Assembly: GCF_012489685.1 (NCBI RefSeq)
Contig: NC_080042.1
Location: forward strand, 36,957,158 to 37,021,157
Direction of reading: 5' to 3'
Source: Lotus japonicus
Lineage: Eukaryota; Streptophyta; Magnoliopsida; Fabales; Fabaceae
Length of the DNA: 64,000 nt
Below, piece by piece: positions 1 through 10,069 of the stretch (position 1 is its first letter; every line of letters starts with the position of its first letter). Both the position numbers and the translations under genes were made by a program. The notes under the pieces were generated by a model. The model was given only the letters and a program-made list of their open reading frames with translations, was not told the origin of the DNA and ran no database searches.

Positions 1-1135
1 AACTTAACCTCTTCCATCCATAACTCACACTTCGATTCATTGGCATAAAGTTCCTTCTCCTGCAGAACTTCCAACACTTGTCGTAGGTGCTCTTCATGTT
101 CTTCCTTACTCTTGGAGTAAATCAGAATGTCGTCAATGAACATAACCACGAACTTGTCCAAGAATGGCCTGAACACTCGGTTCATGTAATCCATAAATAT
201 CGCACGTGCATTGGTAACTCCAAACGGCATCACGAGATACTCATAATGCCCATAACTTTGAATGCGGTCTTCTGAATATCAGCCTCCTAAGCACGGATCT
301 GGTGATATCCTGGCTTTAGATCTATCTTCGCGAAAACAACAACTCCCCGAAGTTGATCCGTCAATTCGTCTATCCGTGGAATCAGATAACGATTCTTCAT
401 CGTCACCTTGTTAAGTTGTCGGTATTCCACACACAGTCTGGATCTTTCGTCCTTCTTCTTCACCAACAACACCGGCGCACCCCAAGGCGATACACTTGGT
501 CGGATAAATCCCTTCGAAGAGAGATCCTCCAACTGCTTTTCTAACTCCGCCATCTCCGCTGGTGCAATCTGATAGGGTGTCATTGATATCGGTCCCGTGT
601 TGGGCATCACATCAATGGTAAACTCTATCTCCCTCACCGGTGGTAATCCAAGCACGTCCTCCGAGAACACATCCACATAATCTTGTACTGTCGAGATGTT
701 TTGTACGTCGCCATCGTTCTTTGCTTCAGCTACAATAAAGTTCACGTATGCTAGTGAACCCTTCCTCAAGGTGTACGAATTCAAGTAATCCGCAACGCCT
801 GAGTCTGGAAACACCACGACCTTGTTAGCACAATCCAGGAGAACATGATATTGCGCCAACCAATCTATTCCCAAAATAACGTCTAGCTGTTCAAGCCCTA
901 AACAGACGAGGTTCGCAAGAAACTTCCGATCCTCGTAGATCAACGGGCACTGTAAGCAGGCTGTACGCGTAACTAAACGATCAGCAGTAGGGGTCGATAC
1001 CACCATGTCGAAGGGTAACTCTACAGTTAGCAGCCCTAGTCTGTTCGCACACTCCTTAGATATAAACGAATGTGTAGCACCTGAATCAAATAACACAAAC
1101 AAAGGAGTTCCAGCAAATAGAACCACAACCGAATG
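1..1135 (-). pseudogene. Ty3/gypsy protease-reverse transcriptase fragment
   Basis: Degenerate pol fragment read on the minus strand, so its upstream end is at the right. The aspartic protease active site lies at the start (FDSGATHSF). The RT linker and the N-terminal RT block follow ([14 protein letters not shown], then a YRQLNK block). An in-frame TAG at 287-289 and a short deletion near 255 break the frame, but RT sequence continues to the window edge and includes a FIDD-type catalytic motif around 110-150. Gag, integrase and LTRs are absent. The relatedness to the T2 polyprotein (36136-40596) in the same blocks points to a Tekay/Del-like chromovirus. It is not expressible as an enzyme. 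The first 83 bases (1053-1135) recur at 14811 and 26457 as part of the tandem duplication. Confidence 0.85.
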
Positions 1136-1176
1136 TCAGTGCCCCAAATAATAATAAATAACTTAATGTATAAACA

Positions 1177-1932
1177 TGAAGGTGCGAAAAACACTAGAAA
1201 GGGGGGGTTTGAATAGAGTTTTTTAATAAAGGGTATACTTTTAGAACTTTTTCAAAACTCAAGGATAAGAACTAAGTGCTGAAGGATAAGAAGTTAAGCA
1301 CGCGAGTATTTTATCCTGGTTCACTTGAGATAAAAGCTCAAGCTAATCCAGTCCACCTGTGAAGGTGATTTCTTCCTTCTTCTGATGAAGGCAATTCACT
1401 AAAATCAATGAGTGTTACAACTGCACTTTGCTACCTGCTAAGTGACTAACAATACACTGATTTTCTCACTAGTATCCTCTTAAAAAGATGATCTACCGAT
1501 CCTCTTAAGACTAGCTAAACACTGAATCAACCTTGATTCAGTCCTCTCAAGATCCGACCAACCTTGGTCTCTTAAGGAACTTTACAATGTAATGTAAAAG
1601 GTTTCGGGTTTAGAATAAGTGCTTCTAAAAAGCTAATGGTAAACTTAGATGTTTAAGAACAGTGAAGAAATAATGCTAAGAGATTGGTTTGTAAATGTTG
1701 AATGATTTCAGCAAAGTTTCTTGGCCTCTTTCTTCTTTCTTCAGCCTTTATATACTCCAAGACTTATGATGTAGCCGTTGCTAGGGTTTTATCCGTTGGA
1801 TTGGCAATCTTGTAATATCAGACTGCTAGGCTGAACAAGGTAGGTGGCGGACAGACTGAGACTTGTACGATGTTGTACTATGATAGCGACCTGTCCTTTC
1901 ACCAGTTGACTTGTGATCTGTAGTGCTTCAGA
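1177..1932 (-). mobile_element. Sirevirus LTR fragment (S2 type), unit 1
   Basis: Starts with the terminal TGAAGGTGCG seen at the complete LTR end at 58609 and follows that LTR (with an extra segment that is deleted there) until the match stops at 1932. Because the sequence to its left is Ty3 coding sequence and not a primer-binding site, this is an outer LTR edge: a 3' LTR or solo LTR of a minus-strand Sirevirus. It could be the left part of the 3' LTR of S2, whose last 27 bp appear at 31183-31209. About 455 bp of LTR are missing between the two pieces, so this link is inference. A TATATAAAG-type TATA box lies on the minus strand near 1750. Confidence 0.8.
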
Positions 1933-3238
1933 CTGAGACAACCCAAGTTTTGTTATTTTGCTTGTTTGTTTGTTGCATTTTGCAGGGATTGAGAGCCTAA
2001 ATTCTAGAGTAGGAGGTGACTCTAAGGCCTCCGTGGTAATTGGTAAAGAAGGTCAACTCTTTCCCTTAGTTTAGCTCATGCATCTTTGCATATCTTCCTT
2101 TTGTAGCTTTTATTTTTTTCTTTTAATCTTGCATTGTTATTTAAGTTTATGTTTTGGGTCTTTCACTTCCCTATACTCACATGCTTTAGCTATAGTTTTG
2201 CTTCCTTACTTGTGCTGTTTTGGAAATGTTTTCGTGAATACTTGTGTTTTGTTTTTGGGGATGAGTGATTACATGTTGGGGAAGGAAGGAGGAGACTTCG
2301 GTCTTCCGAGTGTTTCTCGAGAAAGGAGTCGAGGTGAGTCCATTAAGGGTCTATCTTTGACCCTTCACCATAAAATGTCCCTGGAGGATCCTGACTCACC
2401 TGCAATTCTTGGTTCTGCGTTGATTTCGCTCATAGCATGCTTAGTGATTCTTGCTTTATTCTTGAGACTTGTAGGATTTCTTGAGATTCTGAATTCATTG
2501 TTTGAACATTGTCTTTAGTTGTCCCATTTGAGCCTTATTGGAGAATTTGTTTTAGCCAAGTTTTTGGGACGGATGTTTGGTTGGAATATTGGGGAGTGAT
2601 GGTCCTTGTTGTGTTGTTTGGAGCTGGAAAAATGAGAAATAGACTCTTGCCCCAAAAAGAAAAAAAATCAGTAAAAAAGAAGGAAAGAAAAAGGACTCCT
2701 AACCAAAAGTTGGAGTTGGAAAAAAGGAAAAAAAAAAGTTTGAAAAGGTGGGTGCAAGAGACTTGTAAAAAAAGTGTGTTGTAAGCTCCGGGGTTATTAG
2801 AAGAGGACCACACTCAATGTGCTTGAAAGCCTAGTTTTCCCTTAGGGACCAACCACCATCATGCTTTACCTAGCCAATGTTTCAACCCTTTTGGAAGTCT
2901 CTTTGAATATTTGCATGTTTGATCTTTGTTGCTATTGAGTGAATGACATTCAGGACCTATGAACTTGTTTGTGTGCTCAGTGCACTAAATGAACATCTTG
3001 TCCTAGGATTTTTAGTTCTATATGCTTCTCATGAATGGACTCTACACTCTTCTCTTTTCAAAAGATGCATGAAGTAGGTTGTCGGGTCTTTCTCTTGGAA
3101 CTAGCTGTGATTACTTTGTCCCCCTGTTTTTGTGAAGTATTCCTTGTTGAGAGCACTTGTTTGGGAGCATTTCTTGCGCTTGAGGGCAAGCGAGTGTTAT
3201 TTACGCTCGAGGGCGAGCTGTCGTTGAGTAAAGTGGTG
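1933..3238 (+). mobile_element. Athila/Tat-like Ty3 element, 3' noncoding part (unit 1)
   Basis: About 1.3 kb leading up to an LTR start near 3239. It has long pyrimidine-rich stretches, an A/AG-rich tract at 2640-2775 and no retrotransposon protein domains. Short open frames are present (for example 2078-2518) but show no recognisable domain. They are best read as open by chance in the 3' untranslated region that Athila/Tat elements carry between pol and the 3' LTR. The clade assignment is from general layout and style only. The element is truncated on its left, so no pol remains. Confidence 0.5.
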
Positions 3239-4159
3239 TGATGACCCTATTTTAGTAGTGTTTTTATGGTCATTTCTTTGATAGTTTTGAGTCTTTTTGT
3301 TGAGTCTCATGTAGTGTTTCATGCATTCTCATGCATTTTTATTCTTTTCTTTAGTCTTTAATTTGTTTTGGTAATTTAGTAGTTTTATAGGTAGTTTTCT
3401 TGCATTTTAAGTAAAGTTTAGGACTTGCATGGTTTTGTTGTGTTTTATGAAGGATCTCTTGTGCTAATAAGCTCTTTGAGCTTCTAGAATTTTCCTTGGC
3501 TTGTTGGTTAAGTTTCAGATCAGGAACTGAAGAAGGAAGAAGGCCAATAAGCTTGGAATTGATGGGAAACTTAAAGAGGATTGAAAAGAGGAGTTTCAGA
3601 AGCCAAAAAGCCCTTTTCAGGCGAGCTTAAGCGCCTAGGCGCTGGGGGATGGGCGCCTAGGCGCCAATTGGGTCCAGAGAGCATGTTTTTACATGCAATT
3701 GGCGCTCAGGCGCTCTGAATTGGCGCTTGAGCGCCCAGACTCGACCTGTTTGCCTATAAATAGGCTTTTTGTCATTTCTTTTGTACCTTTTGTCATTTTT
3801 ATCATTTTTTTCATAAGTTAGAAGAGAGAGCTTGAGTTCTGAAGCTTTGGGAGCTTTTCCTAGGCCTTATGATCCAGGTTTTATCTTTACATTCTAGCAT
3901 GGATTCCATAGCCATGTTTGGCTAAAACCCCTTTTGTTTTGGGTTCTTTGGGAGACTTTGGATGTTTTAGCTTTCAATCCATTTCTATTCATGATGTTCT
4001 GAGTAAACCCTTGAATCTCACTTCTATGCTTTATCTTTCGAGCTTGTATGCATGCTAGCTTCTCACTTTTCTATAATCATAACGATAGTTTGTTATAGAA
4101 TTGGGACTTGTTGTGAGATTACTCCTTCTATACTTGTTGCTAGGAATAGAGGAAGGGTT
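3239..4159 (+). mobile_element. Athila/Tat-like LTR, left part (unit 1)
   Basis: The LTR begins TGATGACCC next to a purine-rich stretch and is interrupted at 4160 by the S1 Sirevirus LTR. The last five bases before the insertion are GGGTT (4155-4159), the left target-site duplication of S1. The remainder of this LTR is only seen after the solo LTR in unit 3 (30771-31182), where it ends in CA. Removing the insertion gives an LTR of about 1.33 kb. The promoter region is described separately. Confidence 0.6.
3631..3762 (+). promoter_or_regulatory. GC-rich palindromes plus TATA box in Athila-like LTR
   Basis: Two copies of the perfect palindrome GCGCCTAGGCGC lie at 3631-3642 and 3653-3664. Two looser GGCGC...GCGCC inverted pairs follow near 3700 and 3722, and then a TATA box (CTATAAATAG, 3753-3762). 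This is the expected U3 position for an LTR promoter. The same block is present in unit 3 at 29035-29166 and is lost in the gap of unit 2. Confidence 0.65.
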
Positions 4160-5366
4160 TGAAGGTATGAAAAACGGTAGAAAGGGGGGGTTTGAATAAC
4201 GTTTTCAATATAAAACTTCCACCTTAAAGATTTAGACAAATCTTTCGAGAACTTAAGTGCTAAAGAAAAGAGATAGAAAAGCACACAAGGATTTTATCCT
4301 GGTTCACTTGATAAATCACTCAAGCTACTCCAGTCCACCCGTTAAGGTGATTTCTTCCTTCTTAGAATGAAGGCAATCCACTAATCAGGTAAGAGTTACA
4401 ACTGCACTTGAAACCTACAAGTGACTAACAATTACACTGACTTAGCTCACACTAAGATTCACTCTCTTAGTCTTCTCTAGGATCCGATCAACCTTGATCT
4501 CCTAAAGGAACTAAACAAACTGTTTATCAAAGAATTGTTTACAAGAGATTTGCTTCTAAAAAGCTAATAGTAAACTCAATGAATTTCAGATGAAAGAAAA
4601 CTTAGAAGATTTTAAATATGTCTTGCGCGTATGTATTGCTTCTAGCCATTTCTTTCTGTCTTCAGCCTCTTTATATACTCCAAGGATTAGGGTTGAGCGA
4701 TGCATGGGAAATGCTACCGTTGGAGGGCAGTTCTGGAAAATCCAGCTTCTGCTGTGGCTGAGAACGTTAGGTAGGTCGTCAGGAAGGTACAGTAGCTTTT
4801 GTACTTGGATAGCGACGCGACCTTTAAACCTAGGAGACTTCTGATCAGGGGAATGCTTCATATTGGAACTTGTGAAGCCGGTTGATCAGAGTCAGAGGGA
4901 AAGCACAGATCCTCTGACCATTGTATCTTCTGATTCTGAACTCAGAGGGAAGAACATGGCCTTCAGAGTTTCTTGCTTCTTGACTTCAGAGTTTCCACTA
5001 TTCAGCTTCTGGATCTTCAGAGTCTTCTACACCATCAGAACATCTGAGCCTTCAGTGTTTCTTGGTTATCAGACTTTCTGGATCTTCAGAACTTGTAGTG
5101 ACTGAGTCCACATCAGAGTTTGTATAACTTCAGAACTTCTGAAGCTTTTCCACTGTTCATACTGAACATGGTGAATGCGAAAGCGTTGCTTGGGTCACTC
5201 TTTATACACAGTGCTTCTGATTTGTGTGAGATTGAGTTGAGGTCAGAGCCTGTAAATAGCACACTCAGAAAAACACGTTAGAGTACCACAATTGTTCATA
5301 TCAAAAGGTTAACTTGTAATCATCAAAACATAGAGTTGTACTACTAGATCAAAACTTGATCTTACA
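4160..5366 (-). mobile_element. S1 Sirevirus 3' LTR, 1,207 bp (unit 1)
   Basis: Bounded by TGAAGG on the left and CTTACA on the right (plus strand). Read on the minus strand it begins TGTAAGATC directly after a polypurine tract at 5367-5380. A TATATAAAG TATA box lies on the minus strand near 4670-4680. The U3 side (4870-5160) is dense in TCAGA-type motifs including the palindrome TTCAGAACTTCTGAA. The left flank GGGTT (4155-4159) is the target-site duplication, whose partner is seen only in unit 3. Confidence 0.9.
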
Positions 5367-5920
5367 ATCTCCCCCTTTTTGATGATGACAAAACTAAGAT
5401 TTTTGATGAACAATTCTTAAACATTAAACTGAATTCACTCAGAGTTTAGAGATATAGAATAATACTTATCCTGATGTGAATAGTTTATCTTGCTCATTCT
5501 GAATTCAAGTCACTGCTTGATTCTGAGCTTAGCTCCCCCTGAATCTAATACTTGATGAAAACGTTAGTAAAGTCTAGATTCTGAGCTAAATAATATAAGA
5601 GTTCAGAGTGAAAAACTTATGACATAGATGAAAATCGAGTAATCAGAGCGCATAAGTAATCAGAGTCATGGACAAGGTATCAGAGTCTTGGGTATCAGAG
5701 TCAACTTATAATCACTTCAGAAGAAGTGAAATGTATTCCTTGTATTTGCCCAGTGACACATCTATGGTCATGAAGGTGGAACTCTTAAAATCTCCAAAAG
5801 AAAAATAAATCACACTAACACATCTTACACATCAAAAACTGGGTTTACTCCCCCTTTTTGTCATAAGCAAAAAGCTTGGGGTGTGAAAAACTTAGCTTGA
5901 AGTACAAGGTACTCCCCCTT
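5367..5920 (-). promoter_or_regulatory. Repeated polypurine tracts upstream of S1 3' LTR
   Basis: On the minus strand an A/G tract (AAAAAGGGGGAGA core, 5367-5380) abuts the 3' LTR and would prime plus-strand DNA synthesis. Further copies of the GGGGGAG core lie near 5532-5541, 5849-5860 and 5910-5920. One is embedded in the same GACAAAAAGGGGGAGT context. Multiplied polypurine tracts in front of the 3' LTR are a known Sirevirus feature. Only the LTR-adjacent copy is certain to act as the primer. Confidence 0.7.
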
Positions 5921-6107
5921 AGAGAAGGTCTAAGTTTAAAGGAAATGAAAACGATGCAAGAATCAGAGTTAGGCGAAATAAAGAGAAGAGTTAATGCAAG
6001 AGAAGAACGTTTACCACCGGTCAAGGGAGTAAAGAGAAGGGTCAGTTACCAAGAACTTAACCTCGAGAAACCGTAGGAGCATTAACTTTCAGAGAGAAAG
6101 TGAAGCC

Positions 6108-6116
6108 TATATAAAG
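6108..6116 (+). promoter_or_regulatory. TATA box of the antisense gene in S1
   Basis: TATATAAAG on the plus strand, about 60 bp before the ATG at 6169. The spacing leaves room for a start site near 6140 and a short leader ending in an A-run before ATGGC, a good plant start context. It is opposite in direction to the retrotransposon's own genes. Confidence 0.55.
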
Positions 6117-6168
6117 CGTTGGAGAGAAAGGTAAGCTTCACACCTCGAACAATTTTCAGTAAAAAAAA

Positions 6169-6561
6169 ATGGCATCATACATCGTAGCACTAGAAGAGCT
6201 GAGGAAGAAGGCCTTTGAAGAGGACTTGTTCCTTAACATCAGGCATCCAGAGGGTGCAACTACCATCGCGGAGCTGACACGGACACTGCTGGAAGAGGAC
6301 CTGCGTCCAGAGTTGGAGAGAGACCTGAAGGAATTTCTTGCCTTCGTGGAGGAGGTGCAAGAACTCAGCCGGCTTGAACTCAAGCTGCTGGAAGAAAAAG
6401 AAATCTTGGAAGAGAAGCTCAAGACTTCAGAAGAGATTCTGGAGAGGGATGAGCTAAAGGACAGGCTCAGCAACATCTAGCATGTATTGGAGCGTCTGGA
6501 GAAGGATAGGTCAGAGCAGCGCCAGGAGTGCAGAAGAATGAGGAGGGATCCTTCATTCTAG
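6169..6561 (+). pseudogene. Antisense ORF in S1 3' region (coiled-coil protein, one nonsense)
   Basis: An open frame opposite to gag-pol, between the env-like gene and the 3' LTR. It encodes 103 residues, then a TAG at 6478-6480. The same frame continues for 26 codons to a TAG at 6559-6561, so the ancestral product was probably about 130 aa. The protein starts MASYIVALEELRKK and is rich in E, L, K and R with heptad-like spacing, suggesting a charged coiled coil. I see no domain I recognise. A TATA box at 6108 and AATAAA at 6607 frame it as a complete small transcription unit. Extra antisense ORFs are known in some plant LTR elements; whether this one is expressed is unknown. The complementary reading is Ser-rich and looks like a shadow. 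Confidence 0.55.
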
Positions 6562-6606
6562 ATTTTATGATGTAAAGAAATATGATGTAGACATAGAAAT
6601 ATGATG

Positions 6607-6612
6607 AATAAA
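6607..6612 (+). terminator. Possible polyadenylation signal of the antisense gene
   Basis: AATAAA 46 bp after the second stop of the antisense ORF, within an A/T-rich stretch. The position suits a plant 3' end, but such hexamers are common in A/T-rich DNA. Confidence 0.35.
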
Positions 6613-6764
6613 ATAAAAAAAAATTTGCAAACATATGAGACACAATTATATATAGATATGCAAATAGAATCACAAACGAATAAAGAGAATAAATAAATAA
6701 AAGGAAACAGAGTTTAATTAAAACAACGTTAAAGAAAAAGAAAAAGACGAAGAGATCCTAAAAA

Positions 6765-9623
6765 CTAAGGTTTGTCAGATCGTCGCAGAAGTTCCAGCAT
6801 CATGTGCTTCATCTCAATCAGCATGGATTCATGAATGTCAAGACGTTGTTCCATGATGTCGAGTCTGGATGAGCTTGACTGAGTAGAACTGGAAGGAACA
6901 TTCTGAGCAGCTTGAGGATCTGGAATGGAAGCAGAAGCATCAGGAGTAAACACAACTGGTGCAAGTGCTTGGCATCTAAGAGCTTCAGCCTCAGCTTCAA
7001 GTCGCTCTGCCTCAAGTCTGGCTTGTTCAGCTTGAGCTGCTGCGAGACGTGCAGCTTCTTCTGCTTGAGCCTTCTTTCTCTTGGCTTCTTCAATAGCTTC
7101 AAGAAGCTTATTTCTCTATTCTTGTTCATGAAGAGCCACCCTTCGAGCAAACCTCTGCTTTGCAGCCTCAATGCTCTGACTTCCCTCTGCATGCAGGAGC
7201 TGCATCATAATTGGAACTTGAGCCACTAGCCAAGTGCCCAGATTGTTCCACTCATCAGCCACACAGTCAGCATTCTCACTGAGGTCAGTCTGACCGTGCA
7301 CATTGCGGAGCCTCAAAGAGGCTTCATGATAGAAAATATTGATGCACTCAGAGAGAGATGTGGGTTGGAGGTGAGTATAAGGAATTATGGAGAGGTTGGG
7401 TTCAGGAGAGGCTGGGTGATTGCTGCTATGGGCTTCAGAGGTACCTTGTGGAGAACCAATGTTAATCATTTGAGCATTTGGTTCAGAGGTTCCAAGGTGA
7501 GGGTCTGAAGTTTCAACCAGAGGAAGGGGTGATCTAACCGAGGATTGGTTAGACACTGAATGTTCGGGTTCAGGTTCTGGTTGAATAGGCTCTTGTTGGT
7601 CAGGGGCAGGGTGAGCTTGTTGAGCCAAAGGGTCTGCCTCTTGTAAAGGATTAGCCAAGATAGGTTCATCTGGGTCTACTAGACGTTCAGGTCTAGGGCC
7701 AGGATATCTCCTAGGGCTTGGACAAGTGAGGTAGTATTCCTCTAAGGTAGACACCTTTTCTTTTCTAACCTCCATGAATTTTCTAATAGATTCAGAGTTA
7801 TTGGAGGGAGAAGAATCAGCAACATTGGTGGGGAAGGATACAGGTGTATAGGCTGTTGAAGAGTCTGTATCCGTGGTTCTGGCAGCAGGACGTGCTGATG
7901 CTCTGGGAACAGAGTGATCAGACGTTCTGGGTTGTGGTTCTGTTTGGTTGGGCTCTGGTTGTTCATGGATGATGGGTTCAGAAGATAATGGGTCGTACGG
8001 AATGGTAATGAGAGAGGTTGGATCTTCTGACCTAGAGGGTTGGTTCTGAAGCAAATTCCAGAGAGGTGCTTCAGTAGGAGAAGGTTGAAAGAAGGAAGAT
8101 CTTGGGGAATGTGGTGGAGAGGTGGTTTGTGCAGTTGGTTGGGATTCAGGAATAGGAGTGAGGGGATTTGAGGAGTGTTGGAGCAAGGCAGAAATAGGGA
8201 GTGCATCAAATAAATTCAAATCATCATCAGAAGCAAGTGCAGGCTTACTTGAATGTGCTGATGATCGAGTCACTCTGGCAGGAGGTTCAGTCCTTCTGAC
8301 CACCTCAGCAGCTGGTTCCACCCGAGTAGGCTTCACCACGATTCTGACCGTCTTCTTCTTCTTCTTGGGAGGACCATCCTCATGATCACTATCATCACCT
8401 TCATCAGGCTTTCTCTTCGTCTTCTTGACCAGAGGGACATCGGATTCCTCAGAAGATTCGTCCAGTAGCATCTTCCTCTGAGCTTTCTTCTTGGGAGGAG
8501 AAGGAAACTCTGGAGCTGGCGGTAGTCTGCTGACGAAATCATCAAGATCAATTTCGAATCCTTGAGCCCTGAGGTCTTCAACATAGCATCTGATGGCGTC
8601 AGGATTGTCCGCCTGTGTCCACAGAGGGTAGTCATTCAGAGGCATCCTTCTTCCTCTGATCTCAGAAGATGTGTCTTCATGAGCAGGAGCAATCTTCTTC
8701 TGGACCAAACCCATCTTCTTCAGGGAGTTTGCAGTGAAGACATCACTGACAATTGTGCTCAGATCCTCTACACATCCAGCATTGACCAAATCTTGCACCA
8801 GGTTGCTTTCAATGAGAAAGTCTGAGAGCAGCCTCCCAAAAGGGATATATTTGATTGCAGACTTGATGGAGGCAGTGGTGCGAGACTTCCGGATGCATTC
8901 CTTCAAGTAGGAGAACAGGAAGTAGGGAAGGCAGATCTTCTTCTGGTCTTGGATGAAGAACAACATCACCTTCTGGTTGAAGTTGATGTAGTCTGGAGAA
9001 CTGCCCTTCGGTCTCGGGTTTATGCAGTGGAGCAGGATCTTGTGCCAGATCCTGAGTTTGGGGTGAAGGTCCATCACCTTGTAACTCGTCTTGCCCGGTT
9101 TGAAGGTGGTGTACAGGGCCTGGTTGATTGTATCCTTGGTGCTGGGTTTCAGCTTCGATTCCGTGAGTTGGAACCGATACCCATAAGCAGTATCTGCACC
9201 CAGCAAGTTCACGAAGGACTTCTCCGTGATGATGATCTTTCTGCCAAGAATATGAGATACCACCTGAGTATCATCGCAGTCGGCGTGCTTCCAGAATTCC
9301 TTGACCAATCTATCATACACCGGTCCTCGAAGTCTGTTGAAGTAATTTCCCCAACCTTGAGCTTGGACTTCAGGACGAAGATCATACCCATTTGTAGCCA
9401 GGTTGTCGAGGTTGAATCTCCATTCTGCCAGGACTTGGAGTTCCTCAGGAGGATATACACAGTGAACGGCACAGCCCCGTTCTGCAACTGGAACACTCTG
9501 TTCTTGAGCTTGAACTTGTTCTTGTGTCGGATTCTCAGGGCCCCTTTGACCCGTTGCCAGACCAACTACCATGTGAGGGAACTGAGGTGCATCTGCAGTA
9601 GATCTTCTGGTTTGTCTCACCAT
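6765..9623 (-). pseudogene. S1 third ORF ('env-like'), one in-frame stop (unit 1)
   Basis: Lies downstream of pol, where Sireviruses carry their env-like gene. I place the start at the ATG at 9623 (MVRQTRRS), not the further upstream in-frame ATG at 9884, because a likely promoter and pyrimidine-rich leader lie between them. The frame is about 952 codons with a single TAG at 7116-7118. The first third resembles the 'putative plant transposon protein' domain family (LRIWHKILL, INPRPKGSS and following); this is recognition from memory, not a search. Next comes a basic patch (PPKKKKKTV) like a nuclear localisation signal, then a long Pro/Ser/Glu-rich region. A C-terminal Ala/Glu/Lys/Arg-rich coiled coil spans about 6950-7190. 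I see no convincing signal peptide or membrane anchor, so an envelope role is doubtful. The unit 2 copy has the same stop. Confidence 0.75.
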
Positions 9624-9770
9624 TTTTGAAGTGGTTGAAGGTTTGAGGTAGAAGATGAAGGTTGAAAGATGAAGAGAGATCGAGAGAGAAATCGAGAGTA
9701 AGCGGTTTTGAAAAGCAGAGAGAGTGCGAGAGTAAAAACCGGAAGTGAAAGAGAACGTGTGTGTATAGTG

Positions 9771-9782
9771 GGTTTTATCAAA
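9771..9782 (-). promoter_or_regulatory. Putative internal promoter of S1 third ORF
   Basis: On the minus strand CCCACTATACAC lies about 150 nt before the ATG at 9623. It is followed by a CT-rich leader typical of plant 5' UTRs. The same arrangement, with CCCACTATACGC, precedes the homologous ORF in S2 (45778-45789). Conservation between two diverged elements supports function. A splice acceptor is an alternative reading. Confidence 0.45.
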
Positions 9783-10069
9783 TAACCGTTGTTGATTCAA
9801 AAAGCACTTTAAGATCAACGGTTGAAAATTAAAGATAGATAGTAACAGTAAAATACACAAATCACACACAGGAGAGAAGCACATCTACACGCAATCATAA
9901 CAGACTGTCACACGGGCACAAGGAACTATGCATCAGAAATACTGACACACGTGTTGTTGTCTCAGCTTCAGAGTCAGTACCAGTGGGTACACACACTCTG
10001 ATTGAGTTACCTTCTGGACTAGACATCTTCTGATCAAGAAGTATCATAGTCAGAGGTTCTGATCCATCC

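Noticed and set aside
2078..2518. 146-codon plus-strand open frame with hydrophobic segments, present three times (also 15836 and 27482)
   Set aside because: It is repeated only because the whole block is duplicated. It has no recognisable domain and lies in the 3' noncoding part of an Athila-like element, so I do not call it a gene.
6156..6476. Ser-rich minus-strand frame opposite the antisense ORF
   Set aside because: Low-complexity Ser/Leu content is what the complement of a Glu/Lys/Leu coiled-coil ORF gives, and it has no promoter or homologue in S2.
9624..9884. N-terminal extension of the S1 third ORF from the first in-frame ATG
   Set aside because: The stretch is a CT-rich leader containing a TATA-like box. 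The S2 homologue starts at the inner position, so the inner ATG at 9623 is preferred.
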